DNA from: Massilia sp. W12
GTDB lineage: Bacteria; Pseudomonadota; Gammaproteobacteria; Burkholderiales; Burkholderiaceae_D
DNA: 64,000 nucleotides
Assembly (NCBI RefSeq): GCF_037300705.1
Contig: NZ_CP147776.1
Span: 3,844,001-3,908,000, forward strand
Direction: 5' to 3'
Shown here: positions 28,229 through 36,396 of the stretch, one piece after another
Layout: every line of letters starts with the position of its first letter
Position numbering within the stretch: the first letter of the stretch is position 1
Notes under the pieces: generated by a model
The model's input: only the letters and a program-made list of their open reading frames with translations
What the model was told of the DNA's origin: nothing
The model's database searches: none
Program-made: the position numbers and the translations under genes

Positions 28229-28493
28229 TGAATTTCTTGCCGCCGCCTCATTAATTTATCCTTTTCACAAAAATTTCTATTCAGCCCCTACGCAACCGTG
28301 AAATCACCCTTTAAAATCAAAGAGTTGCAAAATCGCCGATGTTTTGCAAGAAAATTTAAGAAATCCATATAAATCAATGGGTTACGATTTTTTCCGCGAA
28401 ATATCAAGCCTTTCTCCATTAAAAAAATGACTTCACCTGGAAATATCGCCAACGTAACTCATTGATTTGCATAGAAATTTTCACGCCGAACAG
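28229..28493. other. AT-rich intergenic region
   Basis: I see no gene. It marks the switch from high-GC chromosome and IS DNA to the AT-rich secreted-protein block, downstream of the last gene of that block. Confidence 0.4.
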
Positions 28494-29501
28494 TCACTCA
28501 CAAAAATTAATTATTTTCACGGTTTTTCTAGAGGAAAGTGAGTAATTCTTCAATTCAAGAAATGCGACATTGCAACCATTTGGTGAAGCACCGATAAAGA
28601 CAACATTATCGTCCCGATCATATACCCGGATTACATCATTTCCTGCAAGTAGAAATAGGCCGCTATAGTGTGATGATTTAACACGCCCACCAGAGCTATC
28701 AATAAGAATCCCTTTGCGAGTGAAAAATGCTTTTCGGATTAATCCAATTTCTTCCATATAATATTCTGGCAGCTTAATCTTTTCCACATCTCCTTCCTTA
28801 TCAACAAGATAGAGCATAGATTTTTTCATTGGAGCTGAACTGGTATTATACGATGAGACCGCCAACCAATATTTATTGACGTAGCGATCATAAGTTGGAT
28901 ACTCAACATAATTAGCCGGCATATCCATTTCTTTGCGCCAACCATTTTCATTAACAACAAATGCATTTCCCCGATAGGCTCCAGAAATATTGCTTACGCC
29001 AAACTCGATATACGATTTGTGGTAAGGGAGCCTGTAGCCTCTTTTTTCTTTAGGAACTTCAAAAAAATCTACGCATTGATTTTTTTTCCACTCTGATTTA
29101 ACAATCTCATCTAAACTCAAATCTTGCACATTGATAGCATATAACTTAGAAACCGAGTCCGATTCAATTTTTACATGCCCCGCCAATTCATTGACGCATT
29201 GCATATAAGCATTTTCCATCAATGTGTGGACTTCTCTTTTTTCATGATTCCAAATGACAACCTTTTTCTTCCATTTCCACTTTGGCTGTTCTGAGGGAAT
29301 GATATTATTCAAAATTAGCGTATTATCATCCAACCAGGCGCCCAAAAAAATGTCTGCCGGCTCGCCTAGCTCACCCGGTACTGTCACCGTCGGCATAATA
29401 TTCTGTTTGAATCTTTTCTCAGCAAACAACTCATTTAGCAAAGATGCAGCATGCGCTTGAACGAGAAAAATAAAAACAAATGTTGACAAAATATATTTCA
29501 T
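28494..29501 (-). CDS. secreted protein of unknown family (paralogue B)
   Basis: A 335-residue protein with a signal peptide (residues 1-18, ending AHAAS), so it should be in the periplasm or outside. I do not recognise the family. It is clearly a paralogue of the gene at 30351-31373: shared blocks include GAWLDDNTLILNNIIPSE, KWKKKVVIWN, GAYRGNAFVVNENG and YVNKYWLAV. The repeated turns and strand-like segments suggest a beta-rich, propeller-like fold. The start overlaps the end of a GNAT 3'-fragment (GTGATGA context). Codon use is AT-rich, unlike the flanking chromosome. It may be an immunity- or receptor-like accessory protein, but no function can be shown. Confidence 0.7.
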   Translation of the reverse strand: MKYILSTFVFIFLVQAHAASLLNELFAEKRFKQNIMPTVTVPGELGEPADIFLGAWLDDNTLILNNIIPSEQPKWKWKKKVVIWNHEKREVHTLMENAYMQCVNELAGHVKIESDSVSKLYAINVQDLSLDEIVKSEWKKNQCVDFFEVPKEKRGYRLPYHKSYIEFGVSNISGAYRGNAFVVNENGWRKEMDMPANYVEYPTYDRYVNKYWLAVSSYNTSSAPMKKSMLYLVDKEGDVEKIKLPEYYMEEIGLIRKAFFTRKGILIDSSGGRVKSSHYSGLFLLAGNDVIRVYDRDDNVVFIGASPNGCNVAFLELKNYSLSSRKTVKIINFCE

Positions 29502-29594
29502 CACACAACCCCCTTTAACATCATACTGTAATTTCCTCCGGTAATTTGAAACCCTAAACGCTTCAAAAACCTACCCATCTTCGCCAGCTCAAAG
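29502..29594 (-). pseudogene. GNAT acetyltransferase 3' fragment (copy 3)
   Basis: About 30 codons reading ELAKMGRFLKRLGFQITGGNY and a short tail match the C-terminus of the intact GNAT gene at 35910-36383 (VELQKMDRFLKKLGFRITGGNY). The fragment is cut on its 5' side by the IS66-type remnant at 29595. Its end runs into the start of paralogue B. Confidence 0.75.
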
Positions 29595-30311
29595 GTAAGC
29601 GCCCAACGCCCCCACATCCGAATTAAATTTGAGATTGCTTAGCCAGCAGCAATAACTCATCCAAACTGCTGGCTGGCCAAGTGGGCAGTTTGTTGAGCGT
29701 ATCAAGCAGCCAGGCGTAAGGATCAAGGCCGTTGAGTTTTGCTGTATTGAGTAAAGACATCATGCAGGAGGCGCGATGGCCCACGCGCTCAGTGCCATAA
29801 AACAGCCAATTCTTGCGCCCGATCGCCACCAGACGCCGTGCGTTTTCTGCCGCATTATTGTCAATCGGCAAATCGCCGCTGTATGCATAGCGCACCCATG
29901 ATGCCCAGCGGCTCAGGGTGTGCTTCACGGTCTTTTGCAAACCCGATGACGGCGAGGCGCGGACGCCGATTTCTGTCAGCCAAGCCTCGAACTCCGCCAA
30001 TAATGGAATGCTCTTTCGTCGTCGCAATTGCGCACGCTCTTCAGTGCTCATGTCTTTTGTTTCGCGCTCAACATCGTACAGCTGCTCAAAGCGGCGCAAA
30101 GCTTCGGTGGTAATTGGCGTCGCTTGCGCTGCGTGCAAATCAAAGAATTTGCGCCGCGCATGCGCCATGCTGCCCAATTCCACCACACAACCCAAGTACA
30201 GCGCCTCATAACCGGAATACGCATCCGCCATCAGAAGCCGCTCCAGCGGATGATGAATGCTGAAGGCACGGGTTTTTAAAAGGTGGGAAGATGGGGCTGT
30301 TGGGCGTTTAC
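29595..30311 (-). mobile_element. IS66-type remnant with terminal inverted repeats
   Basis: A 717-bp segment flanked by related ends: GTAAGCGCCCAACGCCCCC at 29595-29613 and, inverted, GTAAACGCCCAACAGCCCC at 30293-30311 (16 of 19 match). Only the 3' part of an IS66 transposase is inside. A full IS66 element is about 2.5 kb, so this is an internally deleted, non-autonomous form. No 8-bp target duplication is evident. It sits inside the GNAT copy 3. Confidence 0.7.
29623..30250 (-). pseudogene. IS66-family transposase, C-terminal part
   Basis: About 205 residues of the DDE domain remain: LLMADAYSGYEALY with a catalytic Asp, VVELGSMAHARRKFFDLH, and DLPIDNNAAENARRLVAIGRKNWLFYGT with the catalytic Glu region. 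The N-terminal half with the zinc finger and leucine zipper is missing, as are the tnpA and tnpB helper genes. The open frame runs upstream to 30354 but that part is not IS66-like. Confidence 0.85.
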
Positions 30312-30350
30312 CTTCCAACGCCTTCACCGGGAGTAAATTTACATTGCAAG

Positions 30351-31373
30351 TCATTTCAAATCCCCATCACAAATATTAATTATTTTTACAGTTTCACGTG
30401 CTGTAATCCAGTAATTACTTGACTCAACAAATGCCACCGAGCACCCATCTGGAGAAACCTTAAGCACATCTATATTTTTGTCATTATTGTAAATCCGTGT
30501 AAGTTCCTTTTCATTAAGCAAAAAAAGTCCACTGAAAAGTACCCCATTCATCCTGGCTCCTGCGCCATTAATCAGAAAGCCCTTCCGTGTAGCCGCAGCC
30601 CCATAAGTTACGCCTATATCTTTCATGTAATAATCAGGCAGCTTAATTTTTTCCAACACTCCATTGTTATCGATCAGATAAAGCATCGAAACTTTTTTTT
30701 CTGCAGAATTCGAACTAAGGGAAGTTCGCGTTAGCCAATATTTATTCGCATAGCGATCATAAGTTGGCTGCTTCACATAACTTGCAGGCATATCAATTTC
30801 TTTCCTCCCCCCATTTTCATTGACAAAAAATGCATTGCCACGATAGGCTCCAGATGCGGACATCACGCCATATTCTATATATGCTCTGTGATAGTCAAGC
30901 CCATAGCTCAGCTTATCCATTGGCAGCGGAAAATATTCCATACATTGGTTCTTCTCCCATCCAAGCTGTGGAATTTCCTTCAATTCCAATCCAGGAATAC
31001 TGATCTCATAAAGCTTTATGTCCGAATTTGACTGTATTTTCACATGTCCAGTCAACTCGTTAACACAAAGCAAATGTGCATCATCCATTAATGTCTGAAG
31101 CTCTTTCCTGCTTTGATTCCAAACAACAATCTTTTTCTTCCATTTCCGCTTCCCCCCTTCAGATGGAACAATATTGTTCAGGATCAAAGTATTTTTATCT
31201 AACCACGCTCCAAAAAAATTATCTGTAGCTGGTCCTTGTTCGCCAGGCACTTCTATCACCGACAAAATTTTTTGGGAAAATTTTTTCTCTCCAAATATCT
31301 CCTGAAACCAGGATGCCGCCTGAGCTTGGAATGTGCATAAAAATACTGTTACTAACAATATCCCTTTCTTCAC
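30351..31373 (-). CDS. secreted protein of unknown family (paralogue A)
   Basis: A 340-residue paralogue of the gene at 28494-29501. It has a signal peptide (to about residue 19, QAQAAS) and the same blocks: GAWLDKNTLILNNIVPSE, KWKKKIVVWN, GAYRGNAFFVNENG and YANKYWLTR. Three well-spaced cysteines are shared in both copies. The start is a GTG that overlaps the TGA of a GNAT 3'-fragment (GTGA), implying coupled translation. The family is not known to me. Its 3' side lies 40 bases from the IS66 remnant. Confidence 0.7.
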   Translation of the reverse strand: MKKGILLVTVFLCTFQAQAASWFQEIFGEKKFSQKILSVIEVPGEQGPATDNFFGAWLDKNTLILNNIVPSEGGKRKWKKKIVVWNQSRKELQTLMDDAHLLCVNELTGHVKIQSNSDIKLYEISIPGLELKEIPQLGWEKNQCMEYFPLPMDKLSYGLDYHRAYIEYGVMSASGAYRGNAFFVNENGGRKEIDMPASYVKQPTYDRYANKYWLTRTSLSSNSAEKKVSMLYLIDNNGVLEKIKLPDYYMKDIGVTYGAAATRKGFLINGAGARMNGVLFSGLFLLNEKELTRIYNNDKNIDVLKVSPDGCSVAFVESSNYWITARETVKIINICDGDLK

Positions 31374-31773
31374 GTCTCTCCGTTCAAAATCAACCTGTAG
31401 TTTCCACCGGTAATTTGAAATCCTAACCTTTTCAAAAACCTATCCATCTTCGCAAGCTCCAGACCGCTACTAATGCCGACATTTAGCTCCACTGCCTGCC
31501 GGCTTTCTGCCCATTTGCGAAAAGCAAGCAATAAGCGATTGCGGCCCCGCTCATGCGAGCGGCGCGCTCCACTTCGTAAAATACCAAGGTCGCCACTGGT
31601 AAATCACAGAACACATGCGCTTCTAACACCCCGACCAGACCGCCAGCCAAACTGCCGTCTTTACGCTGAGCCACCAGAAATGCGTAATTCCCCTGATTTT
31701 TTCTCAAAATGCCGCGCAAGGTTGCCGCCCCCCGTTCCGGCTGATATGGAAAGACTCGTTTATACCGAGCATA
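31374..31773 (-). pseudogene. GNAT acetyltransferase 3' part (copy 2), frameshifted
   Basis: This matches the last 125 residues or so of the intact GNAT gene at 35910-36383. It starts near YQPE, continues NQGNYAFLVAQRKDGSLAGG and YEVERAARMSG, then loses frame before LNVGISSGLELAKMDRF and ends ITGGNYRLILNGET. It lies directly between the metallopeptidase stop and paralogue A and overlaps the paralogue's GTG start. The N-terminal 28 residues are missing and there is at least one frameshift near 31545, so it is not functional as an acetyltransferase. Confidence 0.85.
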
Positions 31774-32580
31774 TCAGGCTTTTAAAGCATCAATCCGGTA
31801 CTGTTCATTAACCCAGTGTTGCAGTTGGTGCTTGAATTCGCCCATCATATTGTAATTTGCATTAGGACTTGTTGATGTTTTTGCCGCACATCTTATCTCA
31901 AACAAGTCATTAAACATTCTTTCTGTGTATTTAATTTCGCCATTTGCATCAAACTCAATGGAATCTCTGAATTTATATGAAGACTCTGTTGACACAACAA
32001 ATTTTCCTAAAAAACCACCCATCGCAAGGTTATATGCAAGTCGATCTTTTCGAACACTCGCACCTTCTGTCTCATACGTTTTCCGAATTAAATAATTAAC
32101 CGAATCAATGTCAGCCATTACTTCATCTCGAATATCTAGTCGCCTCACCCCGTATATATAACCATCAAGTTGGAAAATCCCGCCCGGAAATACATTCAAA
32201 TCTCGCCTCAAATTACCAAGAATGTCTTGTTTCCTCTCCTCAAAAGAAAATTTCACCTGATTTACAGGGTGGGCAATTTCGTGCACAATAGCCACTTCAA
32301 GATCGTGCTTAAGATTTTCTTTAAGACTCTCCAGGAAATTCTGGCTTATGTATATTTTTTTATCAATCAATGAATAGTAAACCCCCTTCTCAGTTTTATC
32401 CGCCAACGCAAATCCTGAAAATGCTTTTTCCACATTTGCAAAGTTGGCTTTATCAACAGTTGCTTTATCATTCTGTAATAAATTCGACAAAACACTCCCT
32501 GCAGATCTAATTAATGGGATATCGGAACTTAAAAACACATTAATTGATCTACCAATTTCTGAATTTACCACGTAAGCCAT
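31774..32580 (-). CDS. putative HExxH metallopeptidase without signal peptide
   Basis: A 268-residue protein I cannot place in a named family. It has a zinc-peptidase motif, VAIVHEIAHPVNQ, at about residue 138, with the two His and the catalytic Glu. About 45 residues on, RRLDIRDEVMADIDSV offers an acidic third ligand, as in gluzincin-type toxins and peptidases. There is no signal peptide, unlike its neighbours, so it would need a dedicated exporter or act in the cytoplasm. A strong GAGGAGG site precedes the ATG at 32580. Upstream lie signal-peptide genes and, further up, an RTX-type exporter. It is a candidate effector; this is inference. Codon use is AT-rich. Confidence 0.6.
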   Translation of the reverse strand: MAYVVNSEIGRSINVFLSSDIPLIRSAGSVLSNLLQNDKATVDKANFANVEKAFSGFALADKTEKGVYYSLIDKKIYISQNFLESLKENLKHDLEVAIVHEIAHPVNQVKFSFEERKQDILGNLRRDLNVFPGGIFQLDGYIYGVRRLDIRDEVMADIDSVNYLIRKTYETEGASVRKDRLAYNLAMGGFLGKFVVSTESSYKFRDSIEFDANGEIKYTERMFNDLFEIRCAAKTSTSPNANYNMMGEFKHQLQHWVNEQYRIDALKA

Positions 32581-32598
32581 AGATCCTCCTCAATCGGA

Positions 32599-33273
32599 TT
32601 AGTTACTTAAATAAGTAATATTTAAAATACAATTTAAAGCAGCAGAAACCACTATTGCTTTATTACCTTTTGCGAAGTATCCCCCCATATCAGGCAAACT
32701 ATCGCTCCAAGATAAAACATTCCATCCCAATCGAGATAGATCATCTACAAATACCTTCTTGCTTAAACAGTTTTTCCGACCTTTCTGATTGATTTTTATA
32801 GGGCTAATATCAAACTCTATTGCAATTCCTTTCCCGCCTTTGTGGTTTAAAATTAATGGAAGATAATTTACATCTGCACTATCAACTTGTATAAAAACTA
32901 TAGGATTATTCCCACTTCCTTTTATGGAACGAATGCCAGAAAATTTGAAGTCCTGATATAGATACCCCCCGTTCACATGCTTTCTCGAATGAAACACCCC
33001 TAGAAAGGAAGATTCCATGTTTCTATAATCAAACACAAACTCCTCTTCAGCGAGAAATTTATAAATTCTTCGCCAAAATACCATATTCCACCCTTCCCCC
33101 CCGTCTTCATATTCTTTACTTTCATCTAAATAACCTTTTCTCTCACATGGCATTCTTATATCAATATTTCGCATCACATTCCATGCATCAGAACACTCCG
33201 AAGAAAAAGATTTTTGGGTCATCGCGAGCAAAAAAATCATTATAAAAATCTTTATCGAATTCATGCTCACCAT
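32599..33273 (-). CDS. secreted protein of unknown function
   Basis: A 224-residue protein with an N-terminal signal peptide (about residues 5-24, ending KSFSSEC) and four cysteines in the mature part. I recognise no family. Its ATG overlaps the stop of the preceding gene (ATGGTGA), so the two are translated together. It is followed after 18 bases by the metallopeptidase gene. A G7 tract lies in the coding strand at 33096-33102. Periplasmic location and pairing with the peptidase would suit an immunity role, but nothing in the sequence proves it. Confidence 0.6.
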   Translation of the reverse strand: MVSMNSIKIFIMIFLLAMTQKSFSSECSDAWNVMRNIDIRMPCERKGYLDESKEYEDGGEGWNMVFWRRIYKFLAEEEFVFDYRNMESSFLGVFHSRKHVNGGYLYQDFKFSGIRSIKGSGNNPIVFIQVDSADVNYLPLILNHKGGKGIAIEFDISPIKINQKGRKNCLSKKVFVDDLSRLGWNVLSWSDSLPDMGGYFAKGNKAIVVSAALNCILNITYLSN

Positions 33274-33905
33274 CCCTCTCCTTTGATATTAAATATGCAA
33301 TTGTTATCAGATTTTACGTGAATCTGCCTAACCCAAAATGGAGGATATTTTTCTGGCAGTTGAATTGAGTCAGGAGTGCGCACCTCTATACCCTCCTTAA
33401 AATAATCATTTCTATATTTCAATTTTCCATCTTCATCAAATATTTTCCATGCATAAATTCTTTGATATTCTCCAAACAAATGGAAGTCTGATACAAAACT
33501 CCACCCTCGTGTTTTTATTATTTTTTCTGCTTTCGCAAGCGAAATGCATTTTCCTTCTCTCTCAAAACTAAGCATCCACCATGAATATTTCTCTTTCACA
33601 CCTAAGGTGATTGCTCTGAGAGGGCTCAACAAGTGCTTTTCCTTAGATTGATCCGAATACCACCCCTCCCACCCATCTCCGAAATAGCGCAAAGCTTTGG
33701 CTCCATTTTTAATCAATTCTTTCGAGGATTTCGCGTCTCCGAGTACAATGCCAGCCTCTTCTTGAGTAATATAGCCATCATCTCGGCCTAGCAATTTTTG
33801 TAAAACATACTCTAAATTTTCAGAGTTTATTTTCTTGCCTTCTTCTGCATACCCAACCCCCCCTGACAGCCATATAAATAAAGCCCAAAAAAATTTATTA
33901 ATCAT
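33267..33905 (-). CDS. secreted protein of unknown function
   Basis: A 212-residue protein with a signal peptide (to about residue 20, GVGYAEE). The mature part is Trp- and Lys-rich (GDGWEGWYSDQ, YSWWMLSFE) and has two cysteines. No family recognised. A G9 tract (33910-33918) forms part of its ribosome binding region, and a G7 tract lies in the signal-peptide coding part near 33855. It overlaps the next gene by seven bases. Confidence 0.6.
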   Translation of the reverse strand: MINKFFWALFIWLSGGVGYAEEGKKINSENLEYVLQKLLGRDDGYITQEEAGIVLGDAKSSKELIKNGAKALRYFGDGWEGWYSDQSKEKHLLSPLRAITLGVKEKYSWWMLSFEREGKCISLAKAEKIIKTRGWSFVSDFHLFGEYQRIYAWKIFDEDGKLKYRNDYFKEGIEVRTPDSIQLPEKYPPFWVRQIHVKSDNNCIFNIKGEGW

Positions 33906-34069
33906 ATCTCCCCCCCCCGAGCTCTTGTAAAGCCCACCGAATTGAATGATTTATTGCCAGAAAAGACAGAAAGACTAGACTCAGTCCATACCCTTATGCA
34001 CAAGTTCTGAATTGCTCAGCAGACAATGCAAGGCTTTGAGAATGTGAGTACTGCAAGGGAACAAAATAA

Positions 34070-34444
34070 TTAAATATCTTGCATTATTTTGCTCCTGCAA
34101 ACCTTATCTCTTGCATATTTAAGCATCCCGCTATCTACCCAAGAAACGCCCCCTTTTTCATCGCAAGTACATGATTTAAAAGCATTAAAAATATGTGCAT
34201 ATGACTACGGATCTAAATACAATACAAATTGCGGTGATTTTTATCTACCAAAAACAACCGACACTTTCCACTTTTTCCTATTTTACATTTTTATCCCATC
34301 AAAAGAAATCACGATTGGAGACTCGATGCTTCTCAGGAATTTTAGGTTACGCCCATCTTTCTCATATCTAATCTCTTTCAAACTACTCACTTTTTTCCAT
34401 TTCTTAATGGATAATTTTTCCTCAAGTAATTCACTGTCTTGCAA
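34070..34444 (-). pseudogene. decayed gene remnant
   Basis: Two protein-like stretches lie on the minus strand in different frames. The first, 34283-34444, reads ELLEEKLSIKKWKKVSSLKE onward and ends in a stop. The second, ending at 34070, reads CDEKGGVSWVDSG followed by MLKYARDKVC. Between them frames shift and stops occur. Together they look like the broken C-terminal part of another member of this gene row. An open frame on the plus strand over the same bases looks like a shadow. The family is unknown and confidence is low. Confidence 0.35.
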
Positions 34445-34474
34445 TTAGCCTTCAGTATTGAATTTGACAACGAT

Positions 34475-35101
34475 CTATTTTACCCATGTGAACTCAATGA
34501 GTGAGGCGCATGATTTCTCAAAGGCATATCGAACCTGTCTTTTTTTGTCATTTTTAGGTTTTTTTATAATATATATTCCATTCGGAAAATGTATAAGACT
34601 CTCTTGCTCCCATTTTTCAGAAGATTGCGCCTCTGGATTTTGAAGGAACCACGACCTATTAAGACAATCTCGCCTCTCATATTCAGAGTTTTCAAACAAA
34701 TATATTCGCAACATCTTTACTGGTTTATTGGAATAATTTGGGAAAAATCTATCTGTCTTATTTAAGAAACCATCTCTTGAGTCAAAAAATTCAATCACTT
34801 CATAACAAGAGATTTCGCCTCGTAGTTTATACATAATCAATTCTGCACCAAACTTCATTTGTGAGAAGCTCTTCAGCTCAGGGAAGGTATTTTTCACAAA
34901 ATCAATTTCAACTTCATCGTATGATTTCATGGAAATACTATGTAAAATTCGATGCAAATTACCCCGCTCTATAACTCCACCTACCGGCATTATGCATTTG
35001 GATACACTTAATGCGTCACCTTTATTAGCCAAATTTGATTGATTGGCCAAACATACGATGGGCGCCAGTAATGTTGCAGCAAAGAGTACAATTCTTCTCA
35101 T
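34475..35101 (-). CDS. secreted protein of unknown function
   Basis: A 208-residue protein starting at the ATG at 35101, preceded by GGGGATAACA; the frame is open to 35170 but that part overlaps the previous gene. A signal peptide ends near residue 20 (VCLANQS). The mature part has four cysteines and is rich in Phe, Lys and Arg. No family recognised. It probably follows the gene at 35167 in one transcript; if that gene's poly-G tract were one base shorter, the gap between them would shrink to 16 bases. Confidence 0.6.
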   Translation of the reverse strand: MRRIVLFAATLLAPIVCLANQSNLANKGDALSVSKCIMPVGGVIERGNLHRILHSISMKSYDEVEIDFVKNTFPELKSFSQMKFGAELIMYKLRGEISCYEVIEFFDSRDGFLNKTDRFFPNYSNKPVKMLRIYLFENSEYERRDCLNRSWFLQNPEAQSSEKWEQESLIHFPNGIYIIKKPKNDKKRQVRYAFEKSCASLIEFTWVK

Positions 35102-35166
35102 TGTTATCCCCTGTAATTTATTTTTTGGTTGGTGCATCAACCAAGGTAATGCTGATGAGCTTATAA

Positions 35167-35772
35167 TCATCCGATTCTAGACGAACTGAAATGAGAGCCC
35201 CCCCCTTTTTTGATGTGCACCACCCAGGAAATTACACCATCCTCATCCCATACACTTGCCGAAATTTTATCAGCACGATCTTTCAATAAAGAAAATAGTT
35301 TATTGTGCTCTCGCAAAGGGAAATGTGGGTCATCTATATACCCACCCCCTTTTTCAACAACTGCGTTTATTTTCAAAATTTTTCTGATATCTTTTATTTC
35401 CCTATTTGTTAGATACCCAGCCAAAGACAATTCCTTTATTTCCATTACATGAATTTCCGCGGCTCCATTCTTATAAAATATGGACTGCGTTATTACTCCA
35501 TTTTTTTCTGATGAAATCCAGTTAGATTGTCCTCCTAGAAACTTACTAATCCATGATTTATTAACTTCAATATCGGCAGTAGGTTCATTTTCCAGAAATT
35601 TCAGTAAAAAAGCGCGCCCATCAAAGCTTTCCTTAGCATGTATTTTTTTGATGTTTTTATTATTTTTTACGCTCATTTCATTATTCTTCAATGTTGAAGA
35701 ATCAATTGTCTCGGACATTGCGCAAAAAGGTAATCCGCAAAACATAATGGTTAAAAAATATAATACATGCAT
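35167..35772 (-). CDS. secreted protein of unknown function with poly-G frameshift near its end
   Basis: A 201-residue product as read, with a signal peptide (to about residue 19, FCAMSE). No family recognised. The coding strand has an A6G8 tract at 35198-35211. With G8 the protein ends HFSSSRIG at 35167. With G7 the frame would continue GGALISVRLESDDYKLISI to a TAA at 35118, right before the next gene's ribosome site. The longer version looks more natural. So this is either a phase-variable end, a recent slip, or a base-calling error. Confidence 0.6.
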   Translation of the reverse strand: MHVLYFLTIMFCGLPFCAMSETIDSSTLKNNEMSVKNNKNIKKIHAKESFDGRAFLLKFLENEPTADIEVNKSWISKFLGGQSNWISSEKNGVITQSIFYKNGAAEIHVMEIKELSLAGYLTNREIKDIRKILKINAVVEKGGGYIDDPHFPLREHNKLFSLLKDRADKISASVWDEDGVISWVVHIKKGGGSHFSSSRIG

Positions 35773-35823
35773 CTCAATAGTTTTTTATGAAAAATAATAT
35801 TCATTACGACCCCAAAAATAGCT

Positions 35824-35916
35824 TCAAAAAAATAACCGATAAATCATTTCGCTCAAAAGAATCTGCTTTAGCGCAAGAAAATTTACTAAAAACAAAATAA
35901 CTAGAATCTTCAACAT
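35824..35916 (-). pseudogene. truncated signal-peptide gene overlapping the GNAT stop
   Basis: A 30-codon frame starts at an ATG that overlaps the GNAT stop (ATGTTGA), with GGAGGGGAGCA upstream. It reads MLKILVILFLVNF, a signal-peptide start like those of paralogues A and B, then shifts; in the next frame SCAKADSF would give a cleavage site. It ends soon after in both frames. It is likely the remnant of a third secreted gene coupled to GNAT. Confidence 0.5.
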
Positions 35917-36383
35917 TGCTCCCCTCCAATCGTAAGTGAATAATTCCCCCCCGTAATCCGAAACCCCAGCTTCTTCAAAAACCTGTCCATCTTCTGCAAC
36001 TCCACGCCGCTGCTGATGCCGACATTTAATTCCACCGCCTGCTTGCTTTCGGCCCATTTGCGGAAAGCCAACAACAGGCGATAGCCAACGCCGCTCATGC
36101 GCGCAGCGCTTTGCACTTCGTATAGCACCAGGGTGGCGACCGGCTGGTCGCTGAAAATATGGGTTTCGATTACGCCGACCAAACCGCCTGCCACGCTGCC
36201 GTCTTTGCGTTCGGCGACAAAGAAGCCGTATTGACCTTGATTGTATTGCAGGATCTGCAGCAAGGCCTTTTCCACTTTTTCAGGCTGATACGTGAAATTG
36301 CTGAAACGGGTTTGCGCATGCACCTGACGTCCCATCTCGGCCAGTGGTTTGACATCTGCAGCGGTGGCGTAGCGGATTTCCAT
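35910..36383 (-). CDS. GNAT-family N-acetyltransferase
   Basis: A 157-residue single GNAT domain. It starts MEIRYATAADVKPLAEMGRQ and has the central strand block FFVAERKDGSVAGGLVG and the acetyl-CoA helix region ARMSGVGYRLLLAFRKWA. It lies 13 bases after the broken hlyC-type gene in the exporter operon, and its stop overlaps a small signal-peptide frame. Its 3' part recurs twice downstream (29502-29594 and 31374-31773). Its codon use is GC-rich like the exporter genes, unlike the genes after it. The substrate is unknown; a role in modifying the exported protein is possible. Confidence 0.8.
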   Translation of the reverse strand: MEIRYATAADVKPLAEMGRQVHAQTRFSNFTYQPEKVEKALLQILQYNQGQYGFFVAERKDGSVAGGLVGVIETHIFSDQPVATLVLYEVQSAARMSGVGYRLLLAFRKWAESKQAVELNVGISSGVELQKMDRFLKKLGFRITGGNYSLTIGGEQC

Positions 36384-36396
36384 TGCTCTTATCCAA

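Noticed and set aside
34089-34448. 119-codon plus-strand frame in the AT-rich array
   Set aside because: All neighbours run on the minus strand, and the minus strand here shows protein-like but broken frames; the plus frame is probably a shadow.
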